Positions 24,406 to 37,500 are shown, numbered from the stretch's first letter. The stretch: DNA of 64,000 nt from Morella rubra (GCA_003952965.2 CM025853.1:9458541-9522540); one strand, 5' to 3'. Notes: a model not told the origin generated them from the sequence alone. Made by a program: numbers and translations.

Positions 24406-24584
24406 TGCATGTATGTTGTAATAGTTTTGTGATTATGTATTATTACGATGTTATTTTTGGTTTAATTACGTATCATTATGTATTATTATTGATGTTCATT
24501 AATGTGAGTATTGTATTGTTACTATAATAGTACGTGTTATATAATATTTTCTATTATTATTTAAAAAAAAAACTAATTATGTTA

Positions 24585-25200
24585 TTACCGTTCGATCGGC
24601 AATTCCACCGATCGAACGGTAATTGTGAACACGATCGATCACAGATACCACCATTCAGTCGCCAATATTAAAATGCCTAAAATAAGGATCGATCAGTAAC
24701 AGAACCGATCGATCATCTCCGTGCAAGCGATTGACCATTAGCAAAAAGCAATCCATCGGTATTATAAGCGACGATCGGTGGAGAAATAGTGGTCGATCAT
24801 CTAACTCAAACGATCAATCGTTATGTGACACCGATCAATCACTTTGAAAATAATCGTTCCATCTTAATATAACTGACCGATCGGTTCTTAATACAACGAT
24901 CAATCGTCCAACTCAAGTGATCGATCGTTAGACAAACACATCCGATCGGTGGTACTGAAACAATCGATCGTCTTCTTCATAGCGTTCGATCGGTTATATG
25001 TATCGATCGATCATCAATATGTATTTGATCGATCATCATTACTTACCGTTTGATCATCATCAGATTGGCGATTGATCATGTTTATTTCTCTATTGATCGC
25101 CACAGAAAAAAGTCTGACCGATCGTGGATCCACACAATTGATCACTTTGGTTTCACCTACTGATCGGTAACATTACCAATCGATTGTTAGATTTAGTGAC
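24585..25200. repeat. Subterminal GATCG-rich motif array of the CACTA element
   Basis: About 25 copies of a 9-11 bp palindromic motif around CGATCGATC or CCGATCGGT occur in about 615 bp, in both orientations, spaced 15-35 bp apart. Examples are CGTTCGATCGG and CCGATCGAACGG at 24590-24625 and TATCGATCGATCATC near 25000. Placement between the transposase gene and the element end matches CACTA subterminal binding regions. Confidence 0.8.
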
Positions 25201-25386
25201 GAAATTTTTCCGTCACAAAAAACTTTTCATGACGAAACCCGAATTTCGTCACGAAATACATTTGGTGACGCTCATATGCTAACAAACCTTGTAACGAAAA
25301 AATTTCATCACTATTACTTTAGTGACGAAATTTTGACATTTAGTGACAAAATTATTTGTCACTAAAAGTCAATTTTTTTTGTGGTG
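25201..25386. repeat. CACTA terminal zone and TIR
   Basis: Repeats of AGTGACGAAATTTT and its complement, ending in TTTTTTTTGTGGTG at 25386. The partner TIR is not in this part of the window. Confidence 0.65.
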
Positions 25387-26858
25387 ACATGATTGACGGC
25401 TCAGATAAATATCATTCTTCTTTTGGACGTTGCTGGCCCATAGCTTACAATCTTTACAAAAGCAACAACTTTTTCCATAGATGAGTGCTGGCTAATTACA
25501 ATCTTTACGAAAGTAACAGCTTTTTCCATAGATGCGTGCTGGCTGAGAATAATGGTACGTAGAAACAGACCACTTTCAATAGCAACCATGCATCCCACGA
25601 TATATGTACTATAAAGCAAAACAGGCCAAATGGATTGCTACCATGCCTATGCTACTTTGAAGAACTTTTAACATGTTTGCATCAAGCCAGAGAAGATTTG
25701 CTTGCCCTATTTGGAGTTCAGTACTTGATATATATCTAACCCTCTGATGAAAGGATAGTATATATACAGGTGGAAAGGCGAGAGGGAGATTTATGTGACC
25801 CACATTGTCGGTCGTTGATGATGATTTCTATTATTGAATTTAACCAATTAATCACGCCTATTCAGTCAATAGATCAGTATCCGCTGTAACAAAACAGAAA
25901 GCACAAACACGAAGCTCCCATCGAACAATAAAAGAACTGAGTTGACAGGCCGGGCCAATTTTTCTAACCTTTATTGGCGACGACCTTCTTCAAATTTCTT
26001 TTCTGGGTAAAGGGTTAAGTGTTTTTATGAACATTAATTAATTAAATATACAGAGGAGGGCAGCAAAATAACTGAACCGCAAGGAACTCATCAGCAGAGA
26101 GGAGGAACTCTTCAGCAGAGCATTAGTATCCAAAACTATCTGCAGCAGCAGAAACAAAGGTTCACCTTCCTCAAATTTTGGGGCAGCTAAAAGTTAAGAC
26201 TTTTCCGGTGGCGAAAAACTCTCTTGTTACCAGCTCTGGGTACCCTCACTTTGGTTAAGCTTCAATTTCTATGTCTGTTTGTAAAGGCGATGTACTTTTT
26301 TGTGTTGCCACACTCTCACCCTGTTCACGTGTATGTAAAAATAATATATAACCGATCTTGCACGGCTGACTACCAATTAAAAGAACATTAAAGAACGAGA
26401 GTTTTTAGTCACTTCAGCGTCCAAAAAGAGAGGAAGGCACAAATTTCAGAAATTTGGCGTTCCAATTATTCAGTGGAGCCTCATATTTGTGCTTTTTTGT
26501 TTTTGTAAGTTTATAAAATATCATTTTTGCTAATTTTGGTGCTATCTAGCATATCTGTTTGAAATATGTCTCTTATTTTAGACCTGTGCGTTGATATGCA
26601 TTAAAATTGAGATTATACTAACACTTTTGATAATAGTCGACATAAATTGACCTGGAAAAACACTCCGTATGAAAAAAAACATATCAAAGGTAAAACAAAA
26701 ATGCAGAGAAAAATAACTATAAAAATGAAAAATTAAGGAGACAAAAAAACAATTAACAATATTGGAGTTCAACAAAGTTGCGAGAGATTGAATTCACAAC
26801 AAACACCATATATAAAAAATGCTAAGCATCAAAAGAAGAGGATTCAATGCCGTCCATA
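25387..26858. other. 3' flank of the WAK gene, no gene recognised
   Basis: A ~50 bp direct duplication (ACAATCTTTAC..AAAG.AACA, CTTTTTCCATAGATG.GTGCTGGCT) lies at about 25447-25548. The stretch 25400-25620 is homologous in inverted orientation to 8816-8950. The rest is AT-rich sequence without a credible ORF. It may include the 3' UTR of the kinase gene. Confidence 0.5.
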
Positions 26859-27991
26859 CTAAACATTGTTGATGCAGAAACATCCCATTTCTCGTACATT
26901 TTCAGTTTTAGCATCTTTAACCACATTGTAGGGGAGCTGAAGCTTTGTAGCTTTTCGCAACACTTGAACTGCCTCCTGCTCTGTTGCAACTTCTTTTATC
27001 GTTGGCCGTTCCTTTCCACTTATATATAAGCATCTTCTTGTAAGGTTCGCAACTGCAATGATCTCTTCTTTCTCACCTTCTTCCAAAACTCGATTATCAA
27101 TAATATTAAACAAATTATCCTCGTCCATTGAATCAGTGAAATATGAAGCTAAACCTTTAGCCTCTTGTACCATCTTTGAAGAGATTGCTTTTTCTCCAGT
27201 CAAGAGCTCAACAAGAACCACACCAAAACTATAAACATCACTCTTCTCAGTAAGTTAACTTGTCTGAAAATACTCAGGGTCCAAGATCCAAAAGTGCCAT
27301 GCACTTGTGTGGTCAGGTGGGATTGATCAACAGCAACAGAACTTGAAGTCCCAAAATATGCTATTTTTGCTTTATACTTTTCATCTAAGAGGATGTTTAT
27401 AGACTAGCTTAATGTCCAGGTGGTAAACAGGTCAAGAAGCTACAGAGTGTAGATAGAATAGAGTGCCTGCAACTTCCGTGGCAATTCGTAAGCACATATC
27501 CCACGTTAATGAAAAACCCTCGTTGCGGTTATGGAGGTATTGGAAAAGAGTTCCATTTGGTATAAATTCATAAACAAATAGAGGAACTTCTGTCTCCAAG
27601 CAACAACCGAATAGCTTAACAACGTTCCTATGATTGATTCGTGAGAGAACGACAGCTTCATTAATGAATTCTTTGATTTTTTCTTCGCCAATTACCTTTG
27701 ACTTTTTTACTGCAATGATTTTTCCATCTGGTAACATGGCCTTGTAAACAATGCCTTGTCCTCCTTGACCAAGTATTCTATTCACATTTGCCTTCTGCAA
27801 ATCCTTTGAAGTAAATAGGTTGGGGTTCCCAACATTCACGTCACTTGAAGATAATTGTTGTTGTAACAACAATCCACCATTTCATTTGAAGAACTTCTCC
27901 TTGCGCTTCATCATCTTCCTTTTCTTTAGTCCTTTGTATGATCCCCATCCACTAATAAGTAGAAATGGTACCCCAACGCCTGTGCTAACAC
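26859..27991 (-). pseudogene. WAK exon 3: transmembrane and protein kinase domain (degenerate)
   Basis: It starts after an AG acceptor (27992-27993) with GVSTGVGVPFLLISGW (membrane segment), then KRKEKFFK and a TGA stop where the paralogue at 11605-11794 has a sense codon. The glycine-rich loop [15 protein letters not shown], the VAIK-like lysine in IIAVKKSK, and [17 protein letters not shown] (hinge) are intact. The catalytic loop reads YHLDIK, with HRD changed to HLD. The DFG position reads AYFG, losing the metal-binding aspartate. Frameshifts flank the activation segment ([15 protein letters not shown]). The C-lobe ([20 protein letters not shown], then RPTIKEVA) is well preserved to a TAG at 26859. 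An enzyme from this exon would be inactive. Confidence 0.85.
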
Positions 27992-28571
27992 CTGTTTAAC
28001 TCATTGAAATAGAAAAATATTACTCCTTAAAGTTATATTGAGAGACAATTATACTTGAAGTGTTTTTCTTTTGATTGCAAGGAAAGTGCGCAGAATATTT
28101 TATGAAAACTAAAAAGTCATCAACAACAAAAAGATCTAGAGATAATGATCTTATGGATAATCAATATGCCAATCGAATGAAAATTCAAAGAAAAAGAAAA
28201 AGAAAAGACATATAAAAAAAGTAATATTTTCTCAATAAAAATATAGAAATTGTGTTTCATTTTTCTATTTGTTTTTAACCTTATTAAATATTAATTTTTT
28301 TTTTCTAATTTTGTCTTGGGGGGCATTTTGATCAATCCACGTCACTTTTCGTCATATTCAAACACTAGATCCAAAGTAGAGTCGGGATTTGTTCTTTTTG
28401 AAACATGAGGGGCGTATAAATAAATTGGAACTTGTGGGGAGCATATTAATTTTTACCCATAGATAAACAGCTTGCTATGATTTTTTCCCAAGATTTCTAT
28501 AGGCAGCAAATTCAATCAGTAACATTTAATAATGATTTTATAACCATGCAAGATTAAGAAGACGTACGTAC

Positions 28572-28740
28572 CTATAATGATGCCTTTGATCCTCAGCCTG
28601 GTGTTCTTAATCGAGTAGCATTCGTAAGACCCATTAGTATTTTTGCAGCCCATCTTTTCCTAAGTACGCTGGCCATTCTCGTAAGACAAGTACCTTTTTA
28701 AACAAGTGTTCAGACTAGGATCTGCACATTCTTCAACATC
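28572..28740 (-). pseudogene. WAK exon 2: calcium-binding EGF-like module
   Basis: The exon is bounded by AATGTCAG (acceptor) and GTACGTACG (donor). It reads DVEECADPSLNTC, then after a divergent stretch MGCKNTNGSYECYSI. The D-x-x-E-C start and the C-x-N-T-x-G-S-Y-x-C signature are the calcium-binding EGF hallmarks of WAK ectodomains. One TAG stop lies after NGQRT. It lies 178 bp from the retroelement boundary at 28919, so the insertion is in the intron just upstream of this exon. Confidence 0.8.
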
Positions 28741-28918
28741 TGACATTGCAATGACAAGAAAACCATAAGAATGTGAGACATGCAAACATAAGTATTAATG
28801 ACATCTCATCCAAATTGATATAAAAATTAGAAGTTTATAACTTCAAAAAAATACAGGAGATTTGGAAAGAATGTTTGTAAAAATTGTAAGCTCAAGAGGT
28901 TTCTTCTAATAAATTAAG

Positions 28919-30211
28919 TGTAAGAAATATACCTAAAAATCATTATTCTAAATAATTGTTATTTAGATGTCATGTTTTATATTTATTATATTGGGTAAAA
29001 TGTTGTGACATAAGATGTTACACGGTTATTATTGAGTGACATTGTAGAAAAATCATGCCAATGATTAATGAATCAAAGGCGGGAAGTATGACTTTTCGGT
29101 TCCTTGTTCACTTGATGTTTTGTTCTAGACCAAGGTACATATTGATGTACATAAGTCTACACTCGTTGTGCCTCTATTTGAATAGGATGATGGACTTCGT
29201 CATTGAGGTGGTAACCTTAAGCAAACGAGTGGGTGTAATTTAAGAGTACATGCACTGAACGGATTAAATATGAATACCTTATGGAATTGATCATTGATGT
29301 TGAGAAGGTATTCAACACAATTGGTTTATTGTATCCTTAGACCTGAGAGGTTTATATGGATCTATTTGTTGTGTACTTGTGCTTTGACCGAGTCATTTGG
29401 TGATGATCTTTCTAGGTCAAATATTCCAGACAACGTTGGGTCTTGTACATAATAAATGGGTTTGTATAAATGTTCAATAAGGAATCCACCAGTCTCTTGA
29501 TGAGGCAGTATATTCAATATATCTGTATGGGGTTAGACTAGAAAAAGAATCCATTGACCAATGGTATTTTGTGAAAATGTTTTTCAAAAATTAATATATA
29601 TATTATATTTATTTGTGAAATGTTTTGGAAACAATTGATAGTCCAACGAGTTACAGATTATGAATTAAGAATTATATGAGTTAGGGACTTAATCGGTGAT
29701 ATGATTCCGGTCCTATTGACTCATGTGGAATATAGTGTGGTGGAAGATAAATAAACGAATAATTGTTAGCAAAAAGGGATTTCACAAATCAATCTCAAAT
29801 CTCGGGGGTGAATTGTAATATGTTGATGGACATTATTACAATTAGTAGAAGCCCAAAATTCGGAATAAAAGAATATAAGGGAGTTAATGGAAAAAGAGTT
29901 TTTCCATGTGATCCTACGGCCGAGATCTGAGATCCATAATGATCTCACGCACTATCACAGCTAGGGTTTCATATAAAATGATAGCTATGAGGTAGTCTAC
30001 CCGGATTGACTAATTGTTAGTTTGAGAGTTGGCCATCAGGACTCAGAAAACCCTACACAGTTAGGAGCGTGGCGAGGAAGGAGGCAGAACACTTGGGCTG
30101 CTATTGTGAAATTCTCAAGACTGTGAAATTGACAAGAAACTGAAGATTTTTGAAGAATTCTCGGGATCAACAAAGAAAATTGTAAGTTAATTTTCCGCAG
30201 GCAAACTTTCA
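28919..30211 (+). repeat. 5' LTR of copia-like copy 3
   Basis: Starts TGTAAGAAATATACC and ends GCAGGCAAACTTTCA. It contains a short (AT)n at about 29592-29605. Confidence 0.88.
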
Positions 30212-30799
30212 GTGGTATCGAAACACAGGTTAGTTGAACTTCATTCTCTTGAGATCTGTAGCATCAGTCTTTAAAAATATTTATAGTAATCGAATTTTAT
30301 GAGTTGTTTGAAAGCTGTTTTCAAAGAAATCGTTTTGTTCTTCAACGTTTTTTGGAAATCGTGTGAAGAAAGTTTTTGAAAAATTGTTTTTCATAAGTTC
30401 CGATCGCTGTGAATGATTATAAAATGTTTAATTTTAATACCGAACAAAAGGTTTTGCCATTCACAGATGTTTTTTGAAAAATCCCATGAAAGAGAAAACT
30501 TTGTTTCTCTCATTTATTCTTCATTCACGTATTTGTGAATCTGTTTGATTGTTAGAGTTTGTTTTGCATAAACAAGATCCATACAAAAGAGAAACAAAAT
30601 TGTTTTGTTCTTGGGCGTTTTTTGAAACCACGGGGAAAAAGAATTGTTCTTAAATATCCGTACAAATTTTGGATGAGATCTCATATTAATGGATAGTTTT
30701 ATATTCGTGAATTCAAATTTCTTGTGAATAACATGCTATTTGTTTTTACTGTCATTTAATTTCATTTTGCGAAAACATGAGAAACAAGAGATAAAACGT

Positions 30800-31180
30800 T
30801 TCTTTCACCAAGGAAAGTGAGCGACAGCAAGGAGGAGCTGCTGCCGCACCACTTGGCCGGAGTTCACGGCAGGGGCCGCGCCTGGTATGACCTGTGCAGA
30901 CGGCTTGAACTAGTGTGGCGTCCGACGGCCTTGGAGGTCGCTGACCCCGCAGAGAAATACACATCCGTGTATTACATGGGTGTGTGGTGGCCTACTGGCT
31001 GTGGCTGCCGATGGTAAGGCCAGCCAACGTCCGGCCAGCCCTTGGCTGGATGTGGCCAGCGGCTAGTTAGCAGCTGGCCTGTCCTTGCCTCCAGATGCCT
31101 CAAGTGGCGCCTGGGCATGAGATGCCCAGGTCACCGCTTGGGCCAAACGGGTAGGGCATTTTTGCACTACCCGGCCCAAG
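30800..31180 (+). other. GC-rich leader segment of copia-like copy 3
   Basis: Counterpart of 18220-18650. Followed by poly(A)/poly(T) tracts at 31194-31260. No conserved ORF shared by both copies is evident. Confidence 0.45.
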
Positions 31181-32786
31181 TGTATGGGTTTCATAAAAAA
31201 AAAAAAAAAAAAAACTATGTTTTGGGCTGTTGTTTTTTAGTTTTTTTTTTTTTTTTTAAGAAGCAAAATAGTTGGGCTGCCCTTTGTTTTGTTTTTGAAA
31301 TAAATATTTGGGCTTAATTTTTTAAAATCTTTGGCTGTTTTAAAATAAAACGTTATGGGCTGTGTGTTTTAAAAGGGCTGCTGGGCTTAATTTTATAAAA
31401 GGCTGATGGTTTCCTTTTATGTGTTTGGGCCGAATTTTTTTTTAAAAAATAAAAAATAGTGAAAGCCCCTTTGTTTTAAAAGGTTGGTCGCCTTGTTTTT
31501 GAAATAAAGTTCACTAGCAAGGTTAACTAGCAAATTGAAGCCCATGTGTTTTTCTTATTTATTTATTTCGAAAAAAAAAAAGGAAAAAAGGGAGAAGAAG
31601 ATGCCACATGACTGGGCCCTATTAGGCCAGCTCATGATTGATGGATATGATCCAATCCGGCAACCCATGGACCACATGATTCAGTCCGAGTTTGACCCGG
31701 ACCATGACCCACAACCGGACTGGGTTATACCCGAATCGGTGGGTCAGTGGATCAACCCGGTTTGACCGAGTTGACTTTTTTTCTCTCTCTTCTCCCTAGA
31801 TCACACAGCAAAACCCTCCTAACTCCCTTGACTTTTGTCTCATTTTCTTGTCTCATTCCCTTGTCTCAATTCCTTGTCCTTTAGCAAGCATCATGGTGTG
31901 AACTTTTAGTCCAGTCGGAAAGAGCTAGGGGGGATTTTTGAGTGATTTTGTAAGCTCTCATGATTGCCTAGAAAGGAGGAGTGATGCCACTTGGCATCTT
32001 CATCCCTCTTGCTGCCCACTTGACCAGCCAAGGAGCTTGCTTCTTGCAGCTCCCTTGGACTAAATCATGACATGGTTGGTTTAAAGAAAAAACCAACCAA
32101 GCCGTGTAGTGCTAGAGCCCTAGTGTGTGCCGATCAAGTGAGCAAAGAGAGAAAGGAGAGTGAACAGTCGGAGAAGGGGAAGAAAATAAAAAGAGGAGAA
32201 GAAGAAGAAGAAAAGGGTGGTGAAGGAGAAAGAGAAAAGAAAGGAGTAAGAAAAGAAAGGAAAAAACATGGCCATTGTGGCATTTGGCCATAGCCTCTCC
32301 TTTATTTATTTATTTTGTTTGTTTTCTTTCTCTCCTGCACTCTTCTTTTTCTTCATCTCTTCTAACTTGAGATTGCTTTCTCTAGGATTTTTCTAGAGCC
32401 TTCAAGGAGAACTTATCCCACTAGCAAGGTAAGGGAGTAGTTGCATGTAGGTCTTATGGGAAAGAAATCGTTATACGGCTTGTTTGAGTGCTAAACAGCT
32501 TGCTGCCTGTTTCGTGTCCCCTATCAACACCATTATCCTTGCAGTTTTGCTATGTTCTTTCACATATATTAGTTGCATGTTGAAATGCTTGTTCATGAGA
32601 AATGGTGTATTATGAATGTAGAGTAAGTAGAAATGATGTATGTGTGTAACTTGAGTATTCCAAAAATGAGTTGTATGCTTGGAGGCCACAATCAGTGGCC
32701 AAAATGACCTTAGGGATAGCTTGGGAGGCCATGGGTTGGTCTTAGAAGGGAACCAAAATGCATGCAAGACTTCCTTTGGTCATCTT

Positions 32787-33397
32787 TGATGCAGGAGCAT
32801 CCCTTGCAATCTCTCGGCATACAACACTTGTATCTCGGGCCGAGGTGGTAACAAAGCATCTCTTGTATCTCGGGCAGATCTGCACCTCGGCTGGAAAGAT
32901 TTACGAAGATTAGTCAGCGTGTGATATATTTTGGAAAGCTCTACGTCTCTAGTTTCAACGCACTTGACCTCATATCATTTGAAGATTCCTAGAGAAAGTT
33001 ATGACATTTTTACTACTGGACGTCGGGAATGGCAACAGTCAGCGAATTTCAAAGTGCATTTAATTTCTTTTGTGTTGGAATTGTCTAGACTTTATTATTC
33101 CGTTTTTTCTAGCTTGACCTTGATGTAATGAACTCTATATATGAGTGATTATCCAAAATAAAGGAAGAACTTTTGATTCAAAGATATAATTCTTGCAAGT
33201 ATATCTCTTGCTTTGGAGTTGAGTGACATCCTCCTATCAATCAAGCGAGTGGCTTGGTCGCGTCGAGTGGCATCCGCGATTAGTAGCGTCAAGTGGCTTC
33301 CGCTACCCCTGGTCGAGTGGCATCCTAGGACTATCCCCTTCCCTTGGCTCAATCCTTTTCGGATTTTGCCAAGCCTTGCAGATCCCGGTCTGCATCA
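32787..33397 (+). repeat. 5' LTR of the CRM element
   Basis: 611 bp, TGATGCAGGAGC to CGGTCTGCATCA. It carries a promoter-like TCTATATATGAGTG at about 33132. Confidence 0.92.
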
Positions 33398-33400
33398 AAT

Positions 33401-33412
33401 TGGTATCAAAGC
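33401..33412 (+). other. Primer-binding site of the CRM element
   Basis: TGGTATCAAAGC, one mismatch to the initiator tRNA-Met complement, three bases after the 5' LTR. Confidence 0.85.
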
Positions 33413-33499
33413 AAGTTTTCCTGCTGTGGTGATTGGGTTTCTTTTCTGTTCTTCATAATTTCGAGATTTCTATCTTCTTCGTATCTTCTGGCCTTTCAC

Positions 33500-34500
33500 A
33501 ATGCCTCCACGACGTCAAAGAAATACAAGCGTGATGATGTACAAGCTGAACTTGCGGCATTAAGGAATCAAATCAAACACTTACAAACATGGTGAATGAA
33601 CTTTTTCAGCGTCTTCCAACTTCACCAACTCGAAGCCATAGGAGTCGGGAAAGTGCACGCAATGTCTTCTTTGAAGATGACAATAGTTGAGATGACCATT
33701 CATCTTCTTCTAGTTCTTTCGTTGAACCAAGAGTTGCTGCTCAATGGTCCATGGAACGTTTGGCTCGTGCTTTAGAAAACAATGATCGAAGCATCCAAGT
33801 TCATGTGCAAGACTTTGATGGAAAGCTTGATGCAGATGAGTACTGTGATTGGATGGCATCTTTAGAAGCTTTCTTTGAATGGAAAGATCTCTCAGATGAA
33901 AGAAAGGTGCAGTTCGTTGCTACAAAGTTGAAGGGTCATGCTCTAATATGGTGGCAGCAATATCAACGAAGTAGAGATCGCAGAGGAATTCCAAAAATCA
34001 ATATCTGGGCTGAGATGAAGGTGAAGCTTGATGAGAAGTTTCTGCCTTTAGACTATTCTCAAACTCTCTACCAAAAGTTCCATCAATTACATCAACGAAT
34101 GGAGCAATCTGTTGGTGATTATACGGAGCAATTTTACAAGCTTATGAGCCATGTGAATTTGCAAGAATCCGATGATCAATTGGTGGCAAGATACGTCAGT
34201 GGGCTGAAGTATAATCTCAAGGGTGAGCTTATGATGCATTCATTTCGTTCTCTGGAGGAAGCATACCAGAAGGCACTAAAGGCGGAGGAGAAAATGAAAT
34301 GGAGTTCATACCGAAAAAGGTGGTGAAAGTTTGAAAGAAAGGAGAAAGTTGGCTCCTATCCTCAAAAGCCAGCTCAACAACATGGTAGGGTGAGTAAGGA
34401 GCATGGAAAATCAGATTCATTTTCCAATAGATGTTTCAGATGTAATGAAATTGGGCATAGATCCTATGAATGTCCAAAGAAGAAAGCTGAATTGCATTTG
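33500..34500 (+). pseudogene. gag: CRM gag (frameshifted)
   Basis: The chosen start is the ATG at 33501 (MPPRRQRN), typical of this clade. A frame change near 33540-33600 and a stop near 33690 precede the main open stretch 33751-34326. That stretch contains FDGKLDADEYCDWMASLEAF, LKGHALIWWQQYQRSRDR and EKFLPLDYSQTLYQKFHQL, the gag core. A TGA at 34324 interrupts before the single zinc knuckle CFRCNEIGHRSYECP at 34435-34480, which reads in the next frame. Gag packages the element RNA and forms the particle. Confidence 0.88.
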
Positions 34501-37500
34501 TTGGAAGAAGAAGGAGATGTGGATCAAGAGCCAATCTATGATGAAGAATCTGAGGATGAGGATGTAGAATATTGTGAAGGTGATTGTGATGCAGAAAGCC
34601 TTGTAATCCAACGAGTCATGACTGTTCAAGAAGATGATAGATGGTTGAGGCATAATATTTTCAGAACCTATTGTCTTTCCCATGGAAAGAAGTGCATCTT
34701 GATGATTGACTCGGGAAGTTGTGAAAATATGGTGTCAAAGGTGATGGTAGAAAAGCTGAAACTTTCTTGTGAGCGTCATCCAAAGCCTTACAAAGTTTCT
34801 TGGTTCAAAAAGGGTGGAGAAATCATGGTGACACAAAGGAGTAAAGTAAATTTTTCCATTGGCAAGTATGAAGATGAGATTTATTGTGATGTGTTGCCCA
34901 TGGATGCTTGCCATTTGCTTCTTGGCAGACCTTGGCAATTTGATAGGAGTGCTTACCATGATGGGAGAAGAAACACTTGCACCGTTATCCACAATGGTGT
35001 GAAGTATGTGCTGTCCCCTATGAAAGATGTTCCATCAAGCGTGTCTTCTTCAAATCAGATCAGTTTATTATCTTATAAAGAGTTTGAAGAATCCTATAAG
35101 GGAGAAGACATTATTTATGCTCTTGTTGCTGCGGATAGAAGTGAAGAAGTTGCAAAGGAGGTTCCGAATGAAGTTCAAGACTTGCTGGACAGATTCAAAG
35201 GCCTTGTTCTTGATGAGCTTCCTAGTGGTTTACCACCACTTCGAAACATTCAGCACCAAATTGATTTCACTCAGGTGCTATTCTTCCTAATTTGCCTCAT
35301 TATAGAATGCCTCCTAGTGAACATGCTGAATTACAAAGACAAGTAATTGACTTGTTGAAAAAAGGGCTGATTAGGGAATCCCTTAGTCCTTGTGCGGTTC
35401 CAGCTCTTTTAACTCCTAAGAAGGATGGAACATGGAGAATGTGTGTTGATAGTAGAGCTATTAACAAGATTACAATCAAGTATAGGTTTCCTATTCCTAG
35501 ACTTGACGATATGCTTGATGAACTTGCTGATGCTAAAGTATTCTCTAAGATTGATTTGCGAAGTGGTTATCACCAAATCAAAATTAGAGAAGGTGATGAG
35601 TGGAAGACAACTTTTAAAACCAAGGATGGTTTGTATGAATGGCTGGTTATGCCATTTGGATTGTCCAATGCCCCAAGTACTTTCATGAGACTTATGACTC
35701 AAGTATTGAAGATCTTCATGGGCAAGTATGTTGTGGTGTATTTTGATGATATCTTAATTTACAGCAAGGATAGAGTGCAACATTTGGAACATCTCTCCAA
35801 TGTTTTCCAAGTGCTTCATGAAAATCAGCTCTATGTGAACCTTAAGAAGTGCTCTTTCATGACTGATCAAGTTGTATTTCTAGGCTATGTTGTGAGTGCA
35901 GATGGCATGAAGATGGATGATGAGAAATTAAAGGCTATTCTTGATTGGCCTACACCTAGAAGCCTAACCGATGTGAGAAGCTTTCATGGTTTGGCCTCAT
36001 TCTACAGAAGATTTATTCAACATTTCAGCACCATTGTTGCCCCAATGATGGATGTTCTAAAGAAGAAGGAATTTCAGTGGACCAATGAGGCTGAAAGCAG
36101 TTTTCAAGAGTTGAAGTCCAAACTTGTTGAAGCACCAATTCTAGCACTACCAGATTTTTCTAAGCCATTCCAAGTGGAGTGTGATGCGTCAAATGTCGGC
36201 ATAGGAGCTGTTCTTTTGCAAGGAGGAAAATTTGTTGCTTATTTCAGTGAGAAACTCAGTGATGCAAAATTGAAATATTCAACCTATGATAAGGAGTTAT
36301 ATGCAATCGTACAAGCTTTACGACATTGGGAACATTATCTCATTGGTGTGGAGTTTGTTCTCTTTTCTGACCATGAAGCTTTGAGATTCTTGAAGGGACA
36401 AAAGAAGCTTAATTCTCGTCATGCTAGCTGGGTTTCATACCTTGAGAAGTTCTCTTTTGTTCTACAACACAAAGCTGGATCATCAAACAAAGTTGCTGAT
36501 GCTTTGAGTCGACGACATAGCTTGTTGACAACTCTATCTTATGAAATCACTGGTTTTGATCTCTTACCAAGATATTATGTTTCAGATCCTTTCTTTTCAA
36601 AAGTATTGCAAGATTTGAATGATGAGAAGAGAAGAGATTATTTGCTGATCAATGGCTATCTCTTCAAAGGCAACCAACTTTGTTTGCCGGAGGGTTCTTT
36701 GAGGTTATTTGTCATTAAAGAATTGCATGCGGAGGACTTGGTGGACACTTTGGAAGAGACAAAACTGAAGCTCTTGTGAAGTTGCGGTACTTTTGGCCTA
36801 CGTTGAAGCGTGATGTTGCTAGATTTGTGCAAAACTGTCTAGTATGTCAAAAGGCCAAAGGAGGAGTTCAAAACGCTGGTTATTATCAACCCTTACCTAT
36901 CCCTAATGCTCCTTGGGAAGACTTATCAATGGATTTTGTTCTTGGTTTGCCTAGAACACAGCACGGGTTTGATTGCATATTTGTGGTAGTGGATCGTTTC
37001 TCCAAGATGGCTCACTTTATCCCATGTAAGAATTCTACTGATGCATCTCATATAGCTGCCTTATTTTTTAAAGAAGTTGTTCGTCTACATGGTGTTCCAA
37101 AGACCATTACTTCAGATCGTGATGTGAAGTTTGTTAGTCACTTTTGGAGGACACTATGGAAACTTTTGGGACTCGTTTGCAATTCTCTAGTGCTTACCAT
37201 CCTCAAACTGATGGACAAACTGAAGTGGTGAATAGATCTCTTGGAAATTTGCTGAGAAGTTTAGTGGGAGAGCATCCAAGGAAGTGGACTTTGTCATTCC
37301 TCAAGCTGAATTTGCTTACAATAGTTCAGCCAATCGATCAACCAAGAAGTCTCCATTTGAAGTTGTCTATGGCAATAATCCAAGTCATGTTCTTGATCTC
37401 CTACCATTGCCAAATCAAGCAAGAGTAAGTATGGAAGCTGAAGAGTTCGCTGAGCAAATAAAAGAAGTTCATGAACAAGTTCGACATCAATTGCAGCATT

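Larger units (their letters stand above)
23354..25386 (+). mobile_element. CACTA transposon, right half
   Basis: Contains the 3' exons of a Transposase_24-type gene, then an array of GATCG motifs, then a GACGAAATTT-rich terminal zone, and ends CAATTTTTTTTGTGGTG. The end, read in reverse, is CACCACAAAAAAAATTG, a one-base variant of the CACTA terminus. The left half is missing: a Tekay-like LTR abuts at 23353. The same family occurs on minus at 57876-64000. Confidence 0.8.

Noticed and set aside
24054..24410. Alanine/histidine-rich minus-strand ORFs over the CACTA coiled coil
   Set aside because: They are the reverse-strand shadow of the repetitive coiled-coil coding sequence.
24585..25200. 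CRISPR-like array of short repeats
   Set aside because: The motifs are palindromic, occur in both orientations with irregular spacing, and lie in a eukaryotic CACTA element. There are no constant-length spacers.
32072..32293. Lysine/glutamate-rich ORF, and its counterpart at 59286-59624
   Set aside because: They lie in purine-rich LTR sequence, differ in frame and length between the two LTR copies, and show no conserved protein.
33401..33412. tRNA gene suggested by TGGTATCA-type motifs (also at 2978 and 17767)
   Set aside because: Only the 3'-end complement is present, placed right after LTR ends; these are primer-binding sites. No cloverleaf is seen.
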